This document shows positions 29,412 to 35,927 of a stretch of 35,927 bases of DNA, piece after piece. Origin of the DNA: Chara braunii. Lineage: Eukaryota > Streptophyta > Charophyceae > Charales > Characeae. The translations under genes were made by a program, and so were the position numbers. Where the stretch lies: NCBI GenBank assembly GCA_003427395.1, contig BFEA01000318.1:1081543-1117469 (forward strand), given 5' to 3'. Numbering within the stretch: the stretch's first letter is position 1; the number at the start of each line of letters is the position of its first letter. Below the pieces are notes generated by a model. The model was not told the DNA's origin. It ran no database searches and was given only the letters and a program-made list of their open reading frames with translations.

Positions 29412-30783
29412 GTCTTCCTTTGATTGATATATTACTCGGCTTTCTTGAGTGAGCCAGACCAAACATCACTCAAGGTTAGTCGGTTGAATGACTCAGACTT
29501 TCCTTCACACCTGTATGAACCCACACTTTGCTTGACCCTGTCGTTTTGAACGTTCAAAAGAAAAGGTAGGGTAAAGTTGTGCGAGTCATACATGTGAATG
29601 GAAAAGTCAGACTTGAGTATGAAATTGTACTGTTTTCTTTTCAACCTTGTTTTCTTTGCATGTTGTGCAGGTAGGTAGACGAATGCTTGCAAAAGAGGTT
29701 GATTGTCTCTACATGGGGCTGATGCAAAAGATTGTTTTCTTTCTACCTTCCAGTCTGTCTGCTTGTAAAAATAACTTGTTGTTATGATGAAGGTTATTCT
29801 GCGTGTGTTGTAAAATGAATTCGATTGAAATTAAGCAGAATAAGGTCAAAATGACTTAGTCTTTTCCCGAGGGTTGATATATTATATCCTGAATGACCTT
29901 ATCCACCTGTACTTGTCCAAATGATTCTCATTCTTTACCTTTCCTGAATTCTTTTTGTCTAAGTTACCCTGGACTTAGGAGGACTAGGAATATCTGGAAG
30001 TTATTTGCAGTGGACACATCTTTTGCCTCTAGGAAGCATATGGGGTGGGGGTTCGTTGCTTCAGGAGCCGGCCCTATTATCGACCCAGGGTGGACTGTTC
30101 TACAGGGGCATACTTGCCGATTCGGTGGAGACGACCCGACTTCTAAGATACGAGTCTTGTGCTCGGGCGAGGAGGAGAAGTGCCTCAAACCACTTCCTAG
30201 AGGGAAAGGTATGCAACACCTCAAGCAATGCCCCTGATCAAGAATCATCCGCAAAACAACCCATCATCCAAGAAGATTGAGAAACGTATGGAGATGAGTG
30301 TGTGCGTGTTCAATCTTAGGTCGGCGGTAGGATGGAATGAATAACTTTGGCATCGCATCTCATCAAGTCAAAACTAGACAGACTACCTTATCGGCTGCAT
30401 TGAGGTTGTTGTCGAAAACCAACTCCTAGTTGGCGATTGTATGATTGTTTTGTGGAGTTCGACCTGAGATTGTCGGATTGTTTTTTTTTTTTTTATCTTG
30501 TGTGATTGGATGTACCATATGATGATTGAATTATCTCAGTTATCATTTCAGATTAGGTATGTTCCTGTCGACTACGGACGCTTTCTTTTGGTGTAATTAT
30601 CTGTGGATATTTAACTTTTGTTTGACGGTGTGACTAAGGGACTAGGAAGATTTAGGTTTCACGCTTGGTTGAGACCGTTCTAGTTGACCGGTGTCCGCTT
30701 CGTACTTAGGAGATCAGCGCACTAAGGAACGGACGACGCTCGGGTCCACTTGGCGTTAACCAAGCGTATCTATACTACAGCGA
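29412..30783. other. Unannotated DNA
   Basis: Two overlapping frames around 29893-30280 are open but unrecognised and contradict each other. CCAACT/AGTTGG hairpin near 30418. Poly-T at 30481-30494. CTTGG/CCAAG hairpin near 30750. Confidence 0.4.
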
Positions 30784-30945
30784 ACGAGCAAACGCCCTCG
30801 GCTGACCTACCTCTGTAATTGCATCTAAAAGCTTTCGCACGTGGGTCAGTAGCTCGGTAGGGATACACCCCTAAGGGTGGTGATAGCCCCTTAGGGAAGG
30901 AAAACTTATGCCCCGCAAAAACCTATCCTGTCGTAGGGGACCACG
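30784..30945 (+). repeat. Structured dispersed repeat, copy 2
   Basis: Relative of 15876-16040 in the same orientation. CCCTAAGGG/CCCTTAGGG stem (30869-30896) with the same TGGTGATA loop. GACC...GGTC and CTACC...GGTAG pairs link the upstream CTGACCTACCTC with GGGTCAGTAGCTCGGTAGG. Confidence 0.65.
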
Positions 30946-31280
30946 GGATGTACAGCTGGCGCACCCAGCTAGAGCGGCGACGGGACGGCGCGACTGTGGC
31001 CGTCTCGACGGCTCACGGGATTAGTTAGGTATTGTTCCTGAGTTGTCTATGTTTTTGTTTGGTTTAACTCCTGCGTGACATGGCCGAGAGGGCTCCCGAC
31101 CCTTGCAAAAAAGGCGGGAGCCGATGCGCTCAACAACGCCTACCTGTGTGTGTGTATGTGTGTGCGTACATGTGTACGAGCGTGTGTGTGTATGAGAAAG
31201 AGAAAGAGTTTTCCTTCTATAGATGAACAATGCACCCGCGAACAACAAATCTCGAGGCGGACCTCATGGTACTTCCATCG
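30946..31280. other. Unannotated, ending in TG-rich simple repeat
   Basis: GC-rich start, then GTGTGTATGTGTGCG-type repeat at 31143-31195. Nothing coding. Confidence 0.5.
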
Positions 31281-31680
31281 ATATGAAGAGCAAAATCGGA
31301 TGAATCTACCGTTAAAAAAAGGGTAACTACACTACTACTACCACGTACATATGTATGAGTGTGCGGAAAAACTTTCCATTGATTAATTGAGCAAAATCGT
31401 ATAAATCTACCGGTAAAGCATAAAAAAGTGCATCGCTACTTATGTGTATGTGTATGGGGGTGGATTTGAATGTGTATATGAACGGGCGTCAGTCTCGCGA
31501 CTGACTGCATCGACATAATGAACAAAATCGATCTAATCTACCACTAAAACATGAAAATATACGTTGTCGCATTGTGTGTGTGTGTGTATGTGTGATTCAT
31601 TCGAACGACTCACTTCACAAGTACTCTCATATGTAGGATGAACAAAAATCGAGTGAATCTACCACTGAAGTGTGGGAAAG
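31281..31680 (+). repeat. Four-unit tandem motif
   Basis: CAAAATCG(N)ATCTACC blocks at 31291, 31392, 31523 and 31643 (spacing 101, 131, 120), each followed by a short (T)AAA stretch and TG-rich spacer. A fifth copy lies far away at 25938. Confidence 0.75.
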
Positions 31681-31883
31681 TACACTACCGGCAAGTATGA
31701 GAGCGTAGAAGAGCAGACGAGAGGAAGAAGATATCACATTACGAGAAGGGAGAGATGAAAAGAAGAAAGAAAACTTACCTGTTCAGTTGTCCACGGGCGT
31801 CACTATTGCCGTGCAAAGAGAAACCCACACTCGTTCTACAAGCATCGGACCGGAAAGATCGATTATATACATTCGTTATTACT

Positions 31884-31889
<6 letters not shown>

Positions 31890-31933
<44 letters not shown>

Positions 31934-31986
31934 GTTATTATTATTATTTTATTACTATTGATTGTTATTGATATTATTATCATAAT
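31890..31986. repeat. ATT microsatellite
   Basis: About 20 ATT/TTA units then degenerate ATT sequence, into which MITE-1 inserted (TSD ATCATAAT, 31979-31986). Confidence 0.95.
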
Positions 31987-32600
31987 CAGGATCACCAGCC
32001 CGTACGTACGGAGGTCCCCGGGCCGACTTTCGTACGTACGGGCGTTTGGGGTCCCGTACGGGGTCCGAACCCGGCGGTGTTCAGCCCCCGCCAAAATTAT
32101 TTCGAGGCCTAAAAATGATTTTCGTTTTCTGAATTTGTTTTGGTGAGTTCTCTATGATGTGAGGTACGTGCCTATAAAGTTTCAAGTCATTTGGCTCAGC
32201 CAAATAGGAATTAAAAATCGCCAAAGATGGCGGTGTCAAAACGTGCTCTTCCACGTTTTTTTTCACTTTTTACTTTTTCTTTTCACTTTAGTTCGGGGTC
32301 TTAACAATTTTATTATTTTTTGAAACTTTTTGAGTAGGTTTTGCATGTTGTGAAGTAGACATCTGTAAAGTTTCAGGGCATTTAGCTATGCCAAAAAAAA
32401 ACGAAAAATTGTCAAAGATGGCGGTGTCGTAAAAGTGGTCGCGCACTCAATAAATTTAATTCTTTTTTTATTTTTTGTTATTTTTATTATTAGTATTTTT
32501 TCTCCGTATTTTATTTTTATTTCAAATTTGGTAAGGAATTCGGATGTAATGCTGAGGCAAATCTTTTTTTATTTTTTTTTTTTATTTCATTTCTTTTTTT

Positions 32601-32642
<42 letters not shown>

Positions 32643-32743
32643 TCCGCGTTTTGGCCGAACGGCCGAGCGCATCCCCAAGGGGTCCCATACGTTCGGGCGT
32701 TCGGGTTCGGGCATTCGGCCCGTCCCGAACGCCGGTTACCCTG
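31987..32743 (-). mobile_element. MITE-1 (hAT-like), near-complete, 8-bp TSD
   Basis: 757 bp bounded by ATCATAAT at 31979-31986 and 32744-32751. Ends CAGGATCACCAGCCCG and, on the other strand, CAGGGTAACCGGCGTTCGGG form an imperfect inverted repeat. An 8-bp TSD with CAGGGT-type ends is the hAT pattern. Inside: subterminal hairpin CCCGTACGTACG/CGTACGTACGGG (31998-32041), two diverged ~190-bp direct repeats each with CCATCTTTG(A/G)C on the minus strand, and a T run (about 32605-32641). No transposase. Inverted relative to 820-1862, and lacking the nested MITE-2. Confidence 0.92.
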
Positions 32744-32751
32744 ATCATAAT

Positions 32752-32888
32752 TATTTTTTATTTATTTATTTATTATTATTATTGCTGTCATTATTATTAT
32801 TATTATTTTATTTTTGTTATTGATTGTTATTTATATTATTATCATAATTGATGTTATTTTTATTATTATTGTTATTATTATTATAAAT
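32752..32888. repeat. TTA-rich simple repeat
   Basis: Degenerate ATT/TTA array to the right of MITE-1, probably the other half of the microsatellite target. Confidence 0.85.
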
Positions 32889-34170
32889 TAATTTACTCTG
32901 CTTTGCATCCGCAACTTACTATAAGCGAGGGTGGGGGCTTGTTGGATGTGCAATGCATCCGCCACTGATGTTGAAAGGACTTATCCGTCATCCGCCCCAC
33001 TTGTTGGAATGCGTGCATGTGCCTGTCGTGTCCCCCATGTTGCAGCCTCAGTATGTTGCACATTGTGATGGATCGTGCTACGTTCGCAGAGGGAGAGTGA
33101 GAAAGAATGAGAGAGAAGGGAGAGGAAGAAGGAAGAAAGAGAATGGAGAAGACAACAGACACAGACAAACGATCAAACAAAAACAGACCGTCAGACAGAC
33201 CGGTACAGGTGAAACAAACGGGCAGACCAGACACAAGGAGGAAGAGAAAGAGAAAGGCCGCCAAACGCAGATAGGCAGAGACATACAAACAGTTACAGAT
33301 GAATACTGACAGGGATAGATCAGACGAGACAAGTAAAAACGAACAAACAGGCTGGCAGATGCAGACGAAACAAACAGATGACCAGCCAGACACAGGCACC
33401 AAATGGACAAACAGACGAAGATAGATAAGACAGACAAGACAGACTGACAAGAAGACAGTTAGAACAGACAGGCACAAAACAGGCTTACAGATGGACAGAT
33501 GCCGGCAGATAAACACAAACAGTGACAGACAGACTATATCAGACAGACAAACACAGAGAAAGAAAGAAACCAGAAGGGGGGCTGCAGTCAAGAGTCACGA
33601 CTCGCAGTCAACGGTACAGGCGAGTGTCACAACCCACAGTCAAAAGTCATGTTCCACAGATGAAAGTCATGACTCACAGGCTCAAGCAACAACACACCAA
33701 CGAAAATTCGAGAAAAGTTCCATGGGCCTTGATGTTCTGAAGAAAGCAGGCCATGGGCATGTGGTACCGGTTCCAAGTCAAGCCAGAGGAAGCTGGCTCA
33801 GTCCCAGTCAAGATAATGACTGGCCAGCCATGTTTCGAGAAGAATGCTCATTCGTGAGCAGCGGGGAAGTGCTGCTGAAGCGCTTGTGCGTTATTCGCGG
33901 GTAGCATGCGCGTGGGAGCCTGCCAAGCAACACTACATTGAGAGGGAAGGCGGTCATAGCCGCATAAGTTAGTAGTAGGGATGGAGCTGAGAAGCAAGCG
34001 GGTGCATTCAGCGTCAGGATTCTCAAGTTGGAGAGAGAAGAGATAGTTGGACAGACAGACTCAGACAGACAAATGGGCAGACAAACACGAATGAACAGAC
34101 AGACGCACACGCCCACAAAAATAGAAGGAGAGGGAGAAAGAGGAAGAGATGAGGGTGATGATGAAAGGAC
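32889..34170. other. GACA-type degenerate repeat and AGTCA cluster
   Basis: 33090-33560 and 34040-34110 are built of GACA/ACAGA units with little C-to-T variation. Minus frames here (for example 33591-32893, 232 codons) are translations of that repeat. AGTCA occurs at 33586, 33593, 33606, 33638, 33645 and 33665. Hairpins GCCAG/CTGGC (33782-33797), CAGTCA/TGACTG (33805-33822), TGCTCA/TGAGCA (33845-33860). No gene. Confidence 0.6.
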
Positions 34171-34344
34171 ACATACCTAACCCTGCCGATAGTCCACGGG
34201 GGTCAAAGCCTACATGTACCTAGATTCTACTGATGAAGTCAATTGGATACATTGTCAATTCATTGGCTGCTAGTACGTCGTGTGATTGTAATCTCGGTAC
34301 TAAGCGTCGAGTAGGAGAAGGGCTCTGAGTACTTATGTTGGGGA

Positions 34345-34455
34345 TGACGAGAGCGTAGCTTTGGTTCTCCGTTAATGGAATGAGAGTGCATTACTGCCTT
34401 TCAGACGATGACAAACTTCTTGGCTTTCAATGTGATTTGCGATCAAGAATCTAAT
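34345..34455 (+). repeat. Segmental duplication block A, copy 2
   Basis: Closely matches 12376-12490 and is directly followed by block B. Confidence 0.9.
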
Positions 34456-34945
34456 TACAGTCATTCAGGTAGTAGTAGGATAACTATTTATTCTCTGACA
34501 ACTTACTTACACTTGGTTTATCTAATTATCAAATGGGTAATAGGTAAGCTTCCGTATGGGTTGCCCTAGGACCATACTCGAGAGGGTAAACTACTTACTA
34601 CCCAAGGAAGGAATAGGGAGACTCCCTTGGGGTCATCCTATTGATTGCTTCGTTCTACCTTAACAAGCCTAGTAGGATACTCCAGCAAAAGGAGGACTTG
34701 GTGTTTGCCTGTGTCTACTAACTCAATCATAGCTCGCCGAATTCGGAGAAGGTAGTAGGGTAGCTCCCATTGGGCTATCCTATTACGCTCTTAAAAATAG
34801 ATTGAGCTCTGATCAAGGAATAATAGGGGACTTCCGTGAAGGCCACCTATTGTTGATTTGAATTCTATACTGACCTTTGATAAAGAGATGATCTGAATTG
34901 TTGATGAATGTTGGAAGAAGTGTTCGAAGTGCCTCAACAAGGCCT
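34455..34945 (+). repeat. Segmental duplication block B, copy 2
   Basis: Matches 13871-14450 with an ~85-bp deletion at an ACT microhomology. It retains at least four array hairpins. The one near 34752-34785 (GTAGTAGGGTAGCTCC / GGGCTATCCTATTAC) pairs better than its partner near 14245-14277. Confidence 0.9.
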
Positions 34946-35827
34946 TCTCTTTCTCGGCCCCGAAACGAAATAGGTGAGTTAGCGCTGCGTGGAAAAGTGC
35001 ACCCCCCCCCACCTCTCTCTCTCTCTCTCTCAATACCGCATTACCTTCATCTTTCTTTTTCTCGGATAGGGGGGGGTCAGGTGCTTGGTCAGGCCGGGAG
35101 TAAAAGGACACATGCGTGCGCCTATAAATGGTGGAACAAAGAGAGGGAAAGATTGTCCTTGAAATCTTGAGGGGTTGGAGAAAAAGGAAGGGGGAGGGTC
35201 ATAATTCGGCCTGCTAGTAGGGCGCTTTCGGACTCGATCTGTGTATCCATAACGTAGAGGTCTGAGATGATCAGGATTTGAACGGTCAGGATGAGGATGC
35301 GGCGAAAGAGGAAGCATAAGGATGGGATGGGAAGGTCGGGATTTGGTCAGGATAGGGTGAAGCATGCAACAAAAGATTGCCGGCTTCAATGAGGTTGTGG
35401 AGGGGGAAGTCGTCGAAGAATCCTCACGTAAATGGGAGGAGGAGGATGCAGGTCGGGGCCCCAGTTTGTGATGAAGGAGATGGGTAAAAAAGTGGGGGAA
35501 GGGGGGGGCAGGAAGGGGGAAGCGACCAGGTCGATGATGTGGGATAAAGAGGAGGAGGTGGTCAGAATGTTAGCCAATCAGGGTGAGGATGTAGGGAGGG
35601 ATGAAGTGCAGGAGAAAGAAAGCCAAAGCAACAAGTTAAGGAATGAAGGTTGTCGATAGGGATCCGGACAAGGCAGCGAAGACGGTATTGGAAGGTTGAA
35701 AAAGAGGCTCATTGCGGAGGGAGGGGAGCGGGTTGTAAGGAAAGGAGAGAGCAGGATATTGACGAAGGGCCTGAATAGATGAGAGGGAGGAATAGATAAG
35801 TAAAATGTGGATATGAAGAGGTGCGTG
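34946..35827. other. Purine-rich DNA with CT microsatellite
   Basis: (CT)n at 35013-35031, poly-C/poly-G short runs, GGA-rich sequence. Frames on both strands are compositional. Confidence 0.55.
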
Positions 35828-35840
35828 TGTGAGTGCATGT

Positions 35841-35927
<87 letters not shown>
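35828..35927. repeat. GT microsatellite at window end
   Basis: Uninterrupted GT from about 35842 to the end, more than 40 units, extending beyond the window. Confidence 0.98.

Noticed and set aside
15876-30945. 15.9 and 30.8 kb structured repeats as the two LTRs of one 15-kb retroelement
   Set aside because: They are strongly diverged and their flanks do not match, so they are not a recent LTR pair.
32966-32982. CTGATGTTGAAAGG as a mini-hammerhead
   Set aside because: Core CTGATGA is not matched and stem II is absent.
32893-33591. 232-codon minus-strand Cys/Leu/Ser-rich frame
   Set aside because: Complement of degenerate GACA repeats, mimicking membrane segments.
34229-34275. Second hammerhead candidate (CTGATGAAGTC)
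   Set aside because: No stem II closing before a GAAA and no stem III partner.

Overview
This window reads as repeat-dominated nuclear DNA of a large eukaryotic genome. It has long microsatellites (GATA, AC, AG, TTA, ATT, GT), poly-A/T runs, two assembly gaps (N at 12013-12111 and 25260-25270), non-autonomous DNA transposons with target-site duplications, LTR-like sequences, a decayed retroelement gag-like region with plausible GT-AG introns, and no intact cellular gene that I can recognise. The type III hammerhead repeats, hAT-like elements and general style would fit a plant or streptophyte-alga lineage, but that is only a guess and nothing here fixes the taxon.

Layout. 1-2.5 kb: four copies of a roughly 370-410 bp repeat carrying a type III hammerhead ribozyme. 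One has every core base intact, and one copy stops almost exactly at the predicted self-cleavage site. They are interleaved with hAT-like MITEs. One MITE (820-1862) carries a second MITE (1379-1719) nested inside it with a perfect 8-bp duplication. A near-complete inverted copy of the first MITE sits at 31987-32743 with its own 8-bp duplication and an empty site for the nested insertion. 2.5-5.1 kb: AC microsatellite, then AT/purine-rich DNA with unusually good short hairpins. 5.1-6.0 kb: a candidate 933-bp LTR whose first bases form an 11-bp hairpin. The same terminal palindrome recurs at 11.5, 24.1 and 26.0 kb. 6-9.1 kb: purine tract, then featureless DNA. 9.15-9.84 kb: a self-similar CTGAA/TTCAG satellite. 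9.85-12.4 kb: pyrimidine-rich DNA, the second LTR-like copy, AG microsatellite, gap, poly-G and G-rich repeat.

13.1-14.7 kb: an array of about 20 imperfect hairpins sharing a CCCGTG/CCCATG apex over differing stems. Part of it is duplicated at 34.34-34.95 kb. 15.9-16.0 kb and 30.8-30.9 kb: two copies of a structured repeat with a stem supported by a compensatory change. 16.8-21.3 kb: a gag-like pseudogene (RG-rich segment and CX2CX4HX4C zinc knuckle) whose clear internal stops are all TGA. 22.3 kb: tandem repeat. 24.9-27.1 kb: cluster of four tRNA-like sequences on both strands. 27.3-29.4 kb: GC-richer DNA dense in short hairpins, including a TATAAAA motif forming exactly the loop of a hairpin. 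31.2-31.7 kb: tandem motif. 32.9-35.9 kb: degenerate GACA repeats, an AGTCA cluster, the segmental duplication, purine-rich DNA and a terminal GT microsatellite.

No genes work together here in the operon sense. The interest lies in non-coding, RNA-structured and mobile sequence. The strongest observation is the hammerhead-bearing repeat family, and the most unusual pattern is the 13-14.7 kb hairpin array.
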